From the NCBI GenBank assembly GCA_017795105.1, contig CP051247.1, forward strand, positions 3,926,001 to 3,990,000: 64,000 nucleotides of DNA, written 5' to 3'. The translations under genes and the position numbers were made by a program. Under the pieces are notes generated by a model that made no database searches, had not been told where the DNA came from, and saw only the letters and a list, made by a program, of their open reading frames with translations. The stretch is from Planctomycetaceae bacterium (GTDB lineage: Bacteria > Planctomycetota > Planctomycetia > Planctomycetales > Planctomycetaceae). Numbering within the stretch: position 1 is the first letter of the stretch; each line of letters starts with the position of its first letter. Of the stretch, positions 1 through 6,939 are shown one piece after another.

Positions 1-1120
1 CCGAGACCGTCAGCACGAGTACGCCCAGGCGGAAGCTGCGGAGCATCAGAAATGCGAGCACGAAGCTGACGGCCGTCGAAAGTCCGATTACCGATCGAGT
101 CAGCAGCGGAGCGTTCGGATCGTACGTCGCCTTGGCGACCTCTTCGTTCAGGGCAGCCGAGCCGACCGGGCGGCCCCCCATGTGAATGTTATCCGGCGGA
201 ACAAAGCTGTCCTCGCACACGGCGCGGATATCGGCCAAAGCCGCGGAGCGATCCGCCTGACCGGCGTCGGTCAGTGTGACAACCAGGGCGACCGGGGCTC
301 CCACGGAGAAGAACGAATCATCGATCAGCGGTTCGCCTTCCGGGTATTCCTGACTGGCGTGCGACGTCACCGAAGCCACCAGCTTCTGCATGGCATCGGC
401 TCGTTCCGAGCCCGGTTTCATCAAATGCCAGCTGATCTGAAAATCGTGCTCGGGGATCTCGATGATATTGTCGAGTCGCTCGATATCTTCTTCGTAGACT
501 TCGCCGGCATTCTTCGGAGGACGCTGCTTCACGTCGGCGAACTGCTCGAAGGCGAGCGGCGGCTCCCATCGCTGAGCGGGAGGGAGAATGTAGACTTCAA
601 TTCCGAGTTCCGACTCGGCTCGTTCCACGATTTCGCGCTGGACCTGTTCGGCTTTTTCTCGACCGAGATCCGTCAGCTGCACTTTGAGCGGGCCGTCGCC
701 AATCAGCAGGCCGTTGAGCGTTTTCAGGGCCTGCTCATCGTCGACATTCTGGTCGATGATCTGCTTCAGTGATTCGCGAGGCGTCAGCACGCTCTCGACA
801 AAGGGGCTGCCGCGACGTTCGACCCCTTTGGCATCGACATAGCCTTCGAGTTTGGCGGCGACCAGTTCATTGCGCGGGTCGTTGAGCGTACTGGTTTCCC
901 ACGACAGGAACAGATGATCCTTCATGGGGAAGTTGTCGCCGTACCAGTCGAGCAGGACGGCTTGCGGGTCGCGTTCGGGCAACCAGGCCTCCACTTCATT
1001 CTTCATCTCGACATCGCGAAGAGTCGAGACAATGAATGGGGAGATGAACAGCAGAGCCGCCAGCACCCAGACCGACAATCCGTTGCCCCATGGGTCTTTT
1101 TTACGGAAGAAGTTCAGCAT
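1..1120 (-). CDS. MMPL/RND-family exporter, N-terminal part (runs off left edge)
   Basis: The frame is open from ATG at 1120 down to base 1, so the protein is cut by the window edge and only about 373 residues are visible. The start reads MLNFFRKKDPWGN and is followed at once by a hydrophobic segment (about residues 16-33), the TM1 pattern of MMPL/RND permeases. Next comes a long soluble stretch of about 300 residues that fits the first extracytoplasmic loop. A second hydrophobic segment (SVIGLSTAVSFVLAFLML) lies near the visible end. MMPL proteins are inner-membrane proton-driven exporters of lipids or other hydrophobic molecules; the substrate here is unknown. GGTG lies 12-9 bases before the ATG. 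The family call rests on architecture and loop character only, because the C-terminal half is missing. Confidence 0.7.
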   Translation of the reverse strand, partial: MLNFFRKKDPWGNGLSVWVLAALLFISPFIVSTLRDVEMKNEVEAWLPERDPQAVLLDWYGDNFPMKDHLFLSWETSTLNDPRNELVAAKLEGYVDAKGVERRGSPFVESVLTPRESLKQIIDQNVDDEQALKTLNGLLIGDGPLKVQLTDLGREKAEQVQREIVERAESELGIEVYILPPAQRWEPPLAFEQFADVKQRPPKNAGEVYEEDIERLDNIIEIPEHDFQISWHLMKPGSERADAMQKLVASVTSHASQEYPEGEPLIDDSFFSVGAPVALVVTLTDAGQADRSAALADIRAVCEDSFVPPDNIHMGGRPVGSAALNEEVAKATYDPNAPLLTRSVIGLSTAVSFVLAFLMLRSFRLGVLVLTVS

Positions 1121-2309
1121 ATGGTTTTCACCAAGATCGTGCTTGAAGAGTGTTAACTACAGGCAGAGCCCCGTTTCTCCTCAGAAGCTCATGCCCGGAG
1201 CCACGACCGGTTCCGTGAACTGACGGACCCCGGTAATTGCCCGCAAGTTTAGTCAATTCCACCTGTTAAGCAAATCGCGACTCGATTCCCAGACCTCTTC
1301 ATCAACCAACTTTTATGCATCCCGGGCAGGTCGCATACAGTGGGAATTCTGCTCATTTCCTCACCCCGGCTCCGATTTCGTGCTTTGGGAAAGGTTCGCA
1401 GATTCTACGCCAGACACGCAGAAATCCGGATGGAAAACCTGAGCTCGAAGCCGCCAGAACCCGTAATCCGACGGGGAAGTCGGCATTTATCCGGCTTTTT
1501 TCGGGAAAGTCACACAAATTCCGAAATGACGCGAACCGTCGGGACGTTATTATTGTCATCACGGTACGTGAAGCGTCTCTGCTCCGCGATGGGGAAGGTC
1601 TTCTCCCCGGATGCGAGCCGTTTCGAACAATTTCTTTCCCGGGCTCACGATGTGGACGTTCCCTTCGCCTGGCCGGGAATTCCAGAGGAACTCTAGCGAA
1701 ACAACCAATTCTTTCTTTCCAGACACTGCGGAAAAAGCCGCAGGAGGGTGTGACCATGCTGACAATCACCACGAAAATTGACGCAACCGTAAAAGCAACC
1801 GCAGCAGCAGCTGTGAAAGCAACGGCCATCGTATGCGTCCGTGGTATCGTCGGCGTCCATCGGCATCGTCTGGAGCAATGGCTCTTTAGCGAGGACTCCG
1901 ATCGATATTGGAACGGCTCCGGGAATAACGGCAGAGATCGCCATCCCGGGCGCGGACACATGTCAATGATGCGACTGTGTTGTTCCGTCCTATGTCGTCC
2001 GTCGAGTCTGCCCCGCAGCGGCATGTCAGGACAGTTTGTCCCGGCAATAGGCGGATCTCTTTCCTAGTCGGAAAGATTTTCGCGCCTGCCACTGTTCGGC
2101 CCGCAGACCAGCGGATCGCCTGAAAGCGATCTGACCTGAGTTTGCGGTGGTGCGCTTCATCAACAACACCATTTCCTCGCACCGGAATTCCGCTGCATCA
2201 TCGCAGCTGTCGTGATTTCCGGAAGAACTGCAGAGCCGTACGTCCCCGACAAGGCGGGGCACATTCTGCACGCGGGTAATGGCGTTTCTTGTCAGGAAAG
2301 GCAAGAGCC
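1121..2309. other. long intergenic region, mostly no recognisable gene
   Basis: About 1.2 kb separates the divergent exporter and sigma-factor genes. Several overlapping open frames exist on both strands, but their translations are low-complexity or rich in Arg, Ser and Cys, and they look like chance frames. The only frame with a convincing start signal is 1756-2067, listed separately. Upstream control sequences for both flanking genes should lie here, but I cannot define promoter boxes with confidence. Confidence 0.5.
1756..2067 (+). CDS. doubtful small ORF with strong Shine-Dalgarno
   Basis: An AGGAGGG sequence at 1742-1748 sits seven bases before the ATG at 1756, which is an almost ideal ribosome binding site. 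The 103-residue product begins MLTITTKIDATVKATAAAAV, and the remainder is basic, Arg/Ser/Gly-rich and unlike any family I know. The DNA under residues 10-24 is a short imperfect repeat (GTAAAAGCAACC, then GTGAAAGCAACG). It may be a real small protein, or a decayed gene start whose signal remains. There is no homology support. Confidence 0.22.
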   Translation: MLTITTKIDATVKATAAAAVKATAIVCVRGIVGVHRHRLEQWLFSEDSDRYWNGSGNNGRDRHPGRGHMSMMRLCCSVLCRPSSLPRSGMSGQFVPAIGGSLS

Positions 2310-2864
2310 ATGGAAGAACTGCGTTTGATTCAACTCGTTCAGGAAGCTCAGGCTGGTAGCCGGGCTGCTTTCGGAGAACTGGTCCGGGAATTCGAAGGAT
2401 CGGTCTTCGCCGTCGTGATGAAGCGTCTGCGGAACAGTGCCGAAGCCGCTGAAGTGACCCAGGAAATCTTCCTGCGAGCCATGCGAAAGATCGACCAGCT
2501 GCGGGAACCGGAACGGTTCGTCGGCTGGTTGCACCGGATCGCCGTCCGCCTGTCGATCAACCACGCCGTGCGACGACCGCCGGAATCGGCTCAGTCGCCG
2601 GAAATGTTCGCTGGCGTCGGGGAAACCCGGGGCAGCGAACCGTGGGAAGGTCTGGTCGCCAGCGAACAGGCCGTCCAGCTGCGGGAAGGGATCGACAAGC
2701 TGCGGCCGCTCGACCGGGAAACGCTGATGGCGTTCTACTTCCAGGGTCAGTCGCTGCAGGAGATGAGCGATCACTTCTCGAGCCCGGTGGGAACGATCAA
2801 GCGACGTCTCCACACCGCCCGGCACCGACTCCGGGAACAGCTGGCCGACATGCAGCCGGCCTGA
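2310..2864 (+). CDS. ECF-type RNA polymerase sigma factor
   Basis: The 184-residue protein has the two-domain layout of extracytoplasmic-function sigma factors. Region 2 covers about residues 15-85 (AFGELVREFEGSVFAVVMKR, then EAAEVTQEIFLRAMRKI and FVGWLHRIAVRLSINH). Region 4 covers about residues 120-175 (LDRETLMAFYFQGQSLQEMS, then PVGTIKRRLHTARHRLRE, a helix-turn-helix). It would direct RNA polymerase to a small stress or envelope regulon. ATG at 2310 is preferred over TTG at 2289 because GGAAAGG lies just upstream of the ATG. No zinc-finger anti-sigma gene follows; an intrinsic terminator lies 31 bases after the stop, so the gene is monocistronic. The target genes cannot be told from sequence. 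Confidence 0.92.
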   Translation: MEELRLIQLVQEAQAGSRAAFGELVREFEGSVFAVVMKRLRNSAEAAEVTQEIFLRAMRKIDQLREPERFVGWLHRIAVRLSINHAVRRPPESAQSPEMFAGVGETRGSEPWEGLVASEQAVQLREGIDKLRPLDRETLMAFYFQGQSLQEMSDHFSSPVGTIKRRLHTARHRLREQLADMQPA

Positions 2865-2895
2865 ATGATTTCGTAACCCTATTTCGCTGAGTGAA

Positions 2896-2931
2896 AGCTC
2901 CGGCGGGTGAATGCCCGCCGGAGCTGTTTTT
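2896..2931 (+). terminator. intrinsic terminator after the sigma factor
   Basis: A perfect 12-bp stem (AGCTCCGGCGGG and its complement) with the six-base loop TGAATG is followed by GTTTTT. This is a textbook Rho-independent terminator for the gene ending at 2864. Confidence 0.9.
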
Positions 2932-2960
2932 GTACGCGGCCATACTGAATATCATAAAAC

Positions 2961-3011
2961 GGGTAGCCCCGGTTGCTCCGCTACCGGGGCCGACGGAGTC
3001 GGCAAGAGGTC
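2961..3011 (+). repeat. REP element, family 1 (forward copy R1)
   Basis: A 51-bp element begins GGGTAGCCCCGGTTGC. It consists of the GTAG tetranucleotide, a first hairpin (CCCCGGT pairing with ACCGGGG), a second hairpin (GCCGAC-GGA-GTCGGC) and the tail AAGAGGTC. It is identical to the copy at 3952-4002 and matches inverted copies at 4033-4078, 4635-4685 and 5356-5408. A GTAG tag plus hairpin is the recognised form of REP sequences served by RAYT transposases. Confidence 0.9.
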
Positions 3012-3072
3012 GGGGTAATCGCCTGCAGAATGCGAAGTGGATGTTGTCAGAAGGCCAGAATAAGAGAGTGAC

Positions 3073-3747
3073 ATGGAAGATTATCAATGGTTAGATCGGT
3101 TCACTGGATTGTCACTTCATCCAGTCTCTCGTGACGAATTTGGCCTCATCATCGAAGCATCAGAGAGTTTCATTGAGAGATTTAAAAAGTCCTATAGCTT
3201 TGACTGGAAAGCGGACCCATTGAACCTTGAAGATCTCGACTACGATTTCTACGAGTTCGGAGGAACTCACTGGATGAGTGATGAGGGGTTGGGTTTCACA
3301 TCTGCATGGTGTGAGATTCTGACGGCGAATTTCGGATTTCGCTGGATGAAACCAGAAGACGTACGTGAATTCCGTGAGTTTATCCTGTGCAGTCCAGAGG
3401 GATATCTAGTTTTTCATCCATGGCAATTGCTCTGGAGTATCGTGCACAGTGCTGGACATCAACAACAAAAGGCGAGTGGCGCATGGATGCAGATTCTCAA
3501 TCGCGTTAATAACGTCTATGGAGTGCCTGACGGTTGGTATCCGGTCGCGGATGCTTCTTTAGGACGATTGTCATGGGTCCCTAAGGACGTGCAAGAGAAG
3601 CTTCGAGACTTGTTCACGGATCCAGGGTGGTTTTTCGAACTATTCGGCATGGAGCCGTATCGCTGGACGGAAGAGACTGAATGGAATGAAGTGCGAAACG
3701 ATATTAAAGCAGCCAGTCATGAGATCGACAGACTTCGAAAGGGATAG
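3073..3747 (+). CDS. hypothetical protein between REP elements
   Basis: This 224-residue soluble protein (MEDYQWLDRFTG...) is rich in Trp, Phe and acidic residues. It has no signal peptide or membrane segment, and I do not recognise a family. AGAGAG lies just upstream of the ATG. The gene is visibly more AT-rich than its neighbours, with many AAA, GAT and TTT codons, which suggests recent acquisition. It sits directly between a full REP (2961-3011) and a REP fragment (3741-3755). Its stop codon TAG at 3745-3747 lies inside that fragment, so the C-terminus may have been cut or replaced when the repeat arrived. Confidence 0.7.
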   Translation: MEDYQWLDRFTGLSLHPVSRDEFGLIIEASESFIERFKKSYSFDWKADPLNLEDLDYDFYEFGGTHWMSDEGLGFTSAWCEILTANFGFRWMKPEDVREFREFILCSPEGYLVFHPWQLLWSIVHSAGHQQQKASGAWMQILNRVNNVYGVPDGWYPVADASLGRLSWVPKDVQEKLRDLFTDPGWFFELFGMEPYRWTEETEWNEVRNDIKAASHEIDRLRKG

Positions 3748-3755
3748 CCCCGGTT
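3741..3755 (+). repeat. REP fragment, family 1
   Basis: GGGATAGCCCCGGTT matches the first 15 bases of the family-1 REP with one insertion or substitution, after which the sequence diverges. It supplies the stop codon of the preceding gene and directly precedes duplicated leader copy A. Confidence 0.7.
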
Positions 3756-3771
3756 CACATGCCGCGAATCT

Positions 3772-3949
3772 TCGGCGGGTGGGAAGTGGGAAAAATCGAG
3801 CCAATCCTGATCCGGGCACTTTGCGATTCCGGTGTGCGCGTCTCTTTGTATGATTGCGGGAACTGAGAACTTGTTGCCGGACTGCTCGGATGTGGTCCGA
3901 TTGTGTTCGTGACCGACTGAAAGGAATCTTCCATGCAGACGTCCGTAAA
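3772..3949 (+). repeat. duplicated leader, copy A (truncated gene start)
   Basis: This ~178-bp stretch is nearly identical to 4705-4882, the upstream region plus first codons of the gene at 4866. The last ~65 bases before the start codon, and the codons for MQTSVK, are identical. Copy A stops exactly where REP R2 begins, so it encodes only a stub. A handful of substitutions and small indels separate the copies towards their 5' ends. Confidence 0.92.
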
Positions 3950-3951
3950 AC

Positions 3952-4078
3952 GGGTAGCCCCGGTTGCTCCGCTACCGGGGCCGACGGAGTCGGCAAGAGG
4001 TCGCTGACAGACGTTGGCAGGATTAACGTAAAACCTCTTGTGGCTTCGCCACCCCGGTTGAATCAACCGGGGCTACCC
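3952..4078. repeat. REPIN: inverted pair of family-1 REPs upstream of the RAYT gene
   Basis: A forward REP at 3952-4002 (same sequence as R1) faces an inverted REP at 4033-4078. The inverted copy keeps the terminal GTAG and a CCCCGGTT...AACCGGGG hairpin, but its second hairpin has a different paired stem (TGGC-TTC-GCCA). Two REPs in inverse orientation about 30 bp apart form the REPIN arrangement mobilised by RAYT proteins. The transposase gene starts 37 bases downstream. Confidence 0.88.
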
Positions 4079-4114
4079 TTTTGATCGTAATTGACCTGCC
4101 GGGGAGTACGTTTC

Positions 4115-4630
4115 ATGTCGGACAGCCGTCGGCAATTCACCGAGCAACCGTACGTCCATTTCGTGACGTTCGGCTGCGATCGGCGTCGGCGTTTGCTTGA
4201 CCACGATCATCCAAAGAAGATTCTCCTCGGATCACTCGGTCACCAACTGACGTTGCGAAATGCGACCTGCTGCGGTTTCGTAATCATGCCCGATCATGTG
4301 CATGCCTTGCTTCATCTGGCATTGCCGAATGAGTTGCCGCTCTTCATGCATGAGTGGAAACGACTTTCCAGTCATGCGATCCGCAAATGGTATCGAGATG
4401 GCGATCCTGAGTACTTCCGGGGAGTGGCGGCGACTGAGCGATTTTGGACGCCAAAGTATCATCACTTTGAGGTGGAGTCAGCAGGGAAGCTTCGCGAGAA
4501 ACTGGAGTATATGCATTTGAATCCGGTGCGAGTGGGGTTGTGTCTGCGGGCCGTCGATTGGAGGTGGAGTTCGGCTCGGTGGTATGAACTGCGGAAGCCC
4601 GTCGGAGTTCCGATTCATTGGCCCGCGTGA
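4115..4630 (+). CDS. REP-associated tyrosine transposase (RAYT)
   Basis: The 171-residue protein belongs to the IS200-like Y1 transposase fold (HUH single-strand endonuclease). The metal-binding HUH motif is HVH at residues 61-63 in the context IMPDHVHALLHL. The catalytic tyrosine is Y132 in EYMHLNPVRVGL, the hallmark C-terminal motif of RAYTs. RAYTs nick and rejoin single-stranded REP DNA at the GTAG/hairpin and are usually single-copy domesticated enzymes. Here the gene is flanked by a REPIN (3952-4078) and an inverted REP (4635-4685), as expected for its cognate repeats. ATG at 4115 with GGGGAG upstream is preferred to TTG at 4091. All key residues are present, so the enzyme is probably active. 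Confidence 0.95.
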   Translation: MSDSRRQFTEQPYVHFVTFGCDRRRRLLDHDHPKKILLGSLGHQLTLRNATCCGFVIMPDHVHALLHLALPNELPLFMHEWKRLSSHAIRKWYRDGDPEYFRGVAATERFWTPKYHHFEVESAGKLREKLEYMHLNPVRVGLCLRAVDWRWSSARWYELRKPVGVPIHWPA

Positions 4631-4634
4631 CAGG

Positions 4635-4685
4635 GACCTCTTGCGGACTTCGTCCGCCCCGGTAGCGGAGCAACCGGGGCTACCC
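4635..4685 (-). repeat. REP element, family 1 (inverted copy R4)
   Basis: Read on the minus strand this is GGGTAGCCCCGGTTGCTCCG and onward, the family-1 REP. The second hairpin is GCGGAC-GAA-GTCCGC instead of GCCGAC-GGA-GTCGGC, so both sides of the stem changed together. It starts five bases after the RAYT stop codon. Confidence 0.9.
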
Positions 4686-4704
4686 CTTGGCATCGGTTGC
4701 CGGC

Positions 4705-4882
4705 CGGTGGGCGGGAAGTGGGAAATGATCGAGCCGCTTCTGAACCGGAAACTTTGCGATTCCGGTGTGCGCGTCTCTGTGTATCATTGCGGGGACTGAG
4801 AACTTGTCGCCGGACTGCTCGGATGTGGTCCGATTGTGTTCGTGACCGACTGAAAGGAATCTTCCATGCAGACGTCCGTAAA
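4705..4882 (+). repeat. duplicated leader, copy B (intact upstream region)
   Basis: This is the partner of copy A at 3772-3949, offset by 933 bp at the 3' end. It covers the presumed promoter and leader and the first codons of the gene at 4866. It is preceded immediately by REP R4, just as copy A is preceded by a REP fragment. Confidence 0.92.
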
Positions 4883-5300
4883 GCTCGCCGCGATGCTGAT
4901 CCTCGGAGTGCTAATTGTCGGGCCGGGTTTGCTCCGTGGCGATGGGCAGACGAAGCCTTCGCGGTATTATCTTCAGGACGACATTCAATTCTTTCCGCAG
5001 AACGAAGATCTGCGGCGGCCTTCCAAACCTGCAACTCACGACGCGGCCCTGGGAGATTTGCTCTTCACGGACGTGGTTTGGGTGCACTTCACAGGCCCCG
5101 GTCATCCCGCCAATCCCGACGGGTCTCTGGGAGGATTGAAGGCTGGGGATGGGAATACAACGATGAAGATCTACGAAAACTACATCGCAGTGGAAACCGA
5201 GATGGCAGGAGGCGGAACCTATCGAGTTCTCCACGCCTACGACGTGATCGGCAGGATTGAACAGCAGACGCCGCCGCGGAGCGTGGAAGATCGGGAGTAG
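4866..5300 (+). CDS. hypothetical exported protein
   Basis: The 144-residue product starts MQTSVKLAAMLILGVLIVGP, a typical Sec signal peptide with cleavage probably near residue 25. A hydrophilic mature part of about 120 residues follows, with a Gly-rich segment (GPGHPANPDGSLGGLKAGDG). I do not recognise the family. GAAAGGAATC lies just before the ATG. Its upstream region and first codons are duplicated at 3772-3949 on the far side of the RAYT element, so the gene marks the integration site. It ends with TAG 55 bases before a degraded REP. Confidence 0.75.
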   Translation: MQTSVKLAAMLILGVLIVGPGLLRGDGQTKPSRYYLQDDIQFFPQNEDLRRPSKPATHDAALGDLLFTDVVWVHFTGPGHPANPDGSLGGLKAGDGNTTMKIYENYIAVETEMAGGGTYRVLHAYDVIGRIEQQTPPRSVEDRE

Positions 5301-5355
5301 CCCTACTCAAGTGGACCTGGGGCGAGTGATTTATAGCGTGGCTCGCTTCAAAGCG

Positions 5356-5408
5356 GGACCTTCTTGCAGGCTTCGTCCGCCCCGGTCGGGGAGCAGTCGG
5401 GGATACCC
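5356..5408 (-). repeat. degraded family-1 REP (inverted copy R5)
   Basis: On the minus strand it reads GGGTATCCCCGACTGC and onward. The overall layout (tag, two hairpins, AAGAAGGTCC tail) is kept, but several bases differ and the tag is GTAT rather than GTAG. It looks like an old, decaying copy. Confidence 0.75.
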
Positions 5409-5427
5409 TCTTTCGAGATGATTCCTG

Positions 5428-5832
5428 ATGGCCGCCGTTGATCAATTCGAGCCGCACTGGTCGGTTGTGGAATGTCTCATCGAGGAGATTCTTGAGCCGG
5501 AATTGAAGCAGATCTTCGCGCAAACTTCAGAACAGTTCGTAGCAAGAATCGCCGTCTGGGTGCGGCAGCAGGAGATTCCGAAGTTCTCGATTACGTCTGC
5601 GAGACGGGACGAGTTCGACGTTGAAGAGAATGTCGATGTGCGTCTGCGGTTTCAACGAACCCTCAATCCAGAACGGCATCGCTTTTCGATCCAGGCCCAC
5701 TTCGCGGAAAACTGGCGACGGAATTTACCGGCACAATTGCACGTGACAGGCGATATCGACACGAGCGGAAAGTGGCCGCGATTTCGGGTGTTGAGGTCGT
5801 CGACGAGTCGCGGTCGGAAATGGGGGCGTTGA
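5428..5832 (+). CDS. hypothetical protein
   Basis: The frame encodes 134 residues starting MAAVDQFEPHWSVVECLIEE. The first half is acidic and helical, followed by a beta-rich basic part (VDVRLRFQRTLNPERHRFS). There is no signal peptide, membrane segment or known motif. It begins 19 bases after the degraded REP. The upstream GAGATGATTCCTG gives only a moderate ribosome binding site. Codon use resembles neighbouring genes, so it is probably real, but there is no family evidence. Confidence 0.5.
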   Translation: MAAVDQFEPHWSVVECLIEEILEPELKQIFAQTSEQFVARIAVWVRQQEIPKFSITSARRDEFDVEENVDVRLRFQRTLNPERHRFSIQAHFAENWRRNLPAQLHVTGDIDTSGKWPRFRVLRSSTSRGRKWGR

Positions 5833-5871
5833 TAGAAACGAACTCGAATTGTTGCAGCACTCACAGGTTGG

Positions 5872-6150
5872 TCACGGCACCATGTTATCCTGCAGCTCCA
5901 CGTTTCTTGGGAACTGAATGTGCTGGCCGTTCTCCAACGCCGCGATCGCTCTGATTATGTCTCTACGAAGTATACAGCGATTGGCTTCGGGACCGCGAAA
6001 GATTGAATCAATTGATTCGTAGCTCCGAATCACACCGGGAATGATTTTGACCATAAGTTGCCGAGGATGATCCCCGATGGTTAACTGAACTTGGTACTCT
6101 GACCTGCCCACTTCCTTGATGATGTCATCGATCGTGCACCTAAGCGGCAT
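5872..6150 (-). CDS. hypothetical small protein
   Basis: The 92-residue product (MPLRCTIDDIIKEVGRSEYQ...) has a mixed alpha/beta character, is soluble and has no recognisable motif. GGAG lies ten bases upstream of the ATG at 6150. It is divergent from the next gene, with 72 bases between the starts. The coding call rests on ribosome binding site, amino-acid composition and lack of a better frame. Confidence 0.5.
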   Translation of the reverse strand: MPLRCTIDDIIKEVGRSEYQVQLTIGDHPRQLMVKIIPGVIRSYESIDSIFRGPEANRCILRRDIIRAIAALENGQHIQFPRNVELQDNMVP

Positions 6151-6222
6151 TGGCCGACTCCATTTGATGTCTTAAGAAGAATCTTCGAGTATCTCTTCGT
6201 CAAGAAGGTCAATGCAACCCTG

Positions 6223-6939
6223 ATGACGCGGCCCCTTTCTGACATCCACCTCAACCATCTCCTCAACTTCATCGGCTACGGCTCCCTCTCCGCCCCGGCA
6301 TGGTTTCTCGGCATGGAGGAAGGGGGCGGGGGTGAGGCGAATTTGCGAGTGCGGCTGCAGTTTGAGCCGGTGGAAGATCTGGAGCGGGCCCATCGGTTGC
6401 TCGGGGTGACGAAGTTTCATGCCGGGCGGCCCGTCATTCAGCGGACATGGCGGGCGATGGCGTATCTCATGCTGCGATTGGAGAACCGGCCGGCTGATCG
6501 GGAGTCGATTCGGACATATCAGGCTCAGGAACTGGGGCGGTTCGGTGGTGACTCGATGCTCGTTGAGCTGATGCCGATCCCGAAGCCGCGGATCGGTCGG
6601 TGGGATTACGAGAAGGTACTGCCGCAGTTTGCATCGCGGGAGGACTATTATAGCACGGTCAAACCGGATCGGATTCAGTTGCTGCGAGAACTGATGGAGC
6701 AACACGAACCTCAACTGGTGGTTGGGTATGGGAAGCAGTTCTGGTCGGACTATTGCGAGTTGTTTCCCGGAATGGTCGGCGATGAACAGGGGCCTTTTCT
6801 AGTGGGTCAGTGGCGGAAAACAACAGTTGTCCTGACCGGTCACTTCACGGCTCGGTCAATGAATGGTCAACTGGAGCCACTGGTGGAAGTCATTCAGTCG
6901 CACTCGAAACGACTGCCGTTCCGTTCGCGGGTGGCTTGA
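6223..6939 (+). CDS. hypothetical protein, possibly uracil-DNA glycosylase-like fold
   Basis: A 238-residue soluble protein begins MTRPLSDIHLNHLLNFIGYG. The N-terminal APAWFLGMEEGGGGE resembles the loop after strand 1 that holds the catalytic region in uracil-DNA glycosylase-like proteins. The C-terminal VVLTGHFTARSMNGQLEPLV is placed like the second conserved loop of that fold. This similarity is my inference from motif spacing, not a family match. The last 50 bases overlap the convergent DUF502 gene. The start at 6223 has only a weak upstream AGAAGG about 13 bases away. Confidence 0.6.
   Translation: MTRPLSDIHLNHLLNFIGYGSLSAPAWFLGMEEGGGGEANLRVRLQFEPVEDLERAHRLLGVTKFHAGRPVIQRTWRAMAYLMLRLENRPADRESIRTYQAQELGRFGGDSMLVELMPIPKPRIGRWDYEKVLPQFASREDYYSTVKPDRIQLLRELMEQHEPQLVVGYGKQFWSDYCELFPGMVGDEQGPFLVGQWRKTTVVLTGHFTARSMNGQLEPLVEVIQSHSKRLPFRSRVA

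Noticed and set aside
182..772. 196-residue plus-strand frame within the exporter gene
   Set aside because: Antisense shadow of the MMPL gene.
3772..4882. IS-type target-site duplication
   Set aside because: The ~180-bp repeats are far longer than transposase-made duplications, and Y1 transposases do not make any.
4697..5260. 187-residue frame overlapping the exported-protein gene
   Set aside because: Arg-rich product crossing the duplicated leader; the frame at 4866 has a signal peptide and ribosome binding site.
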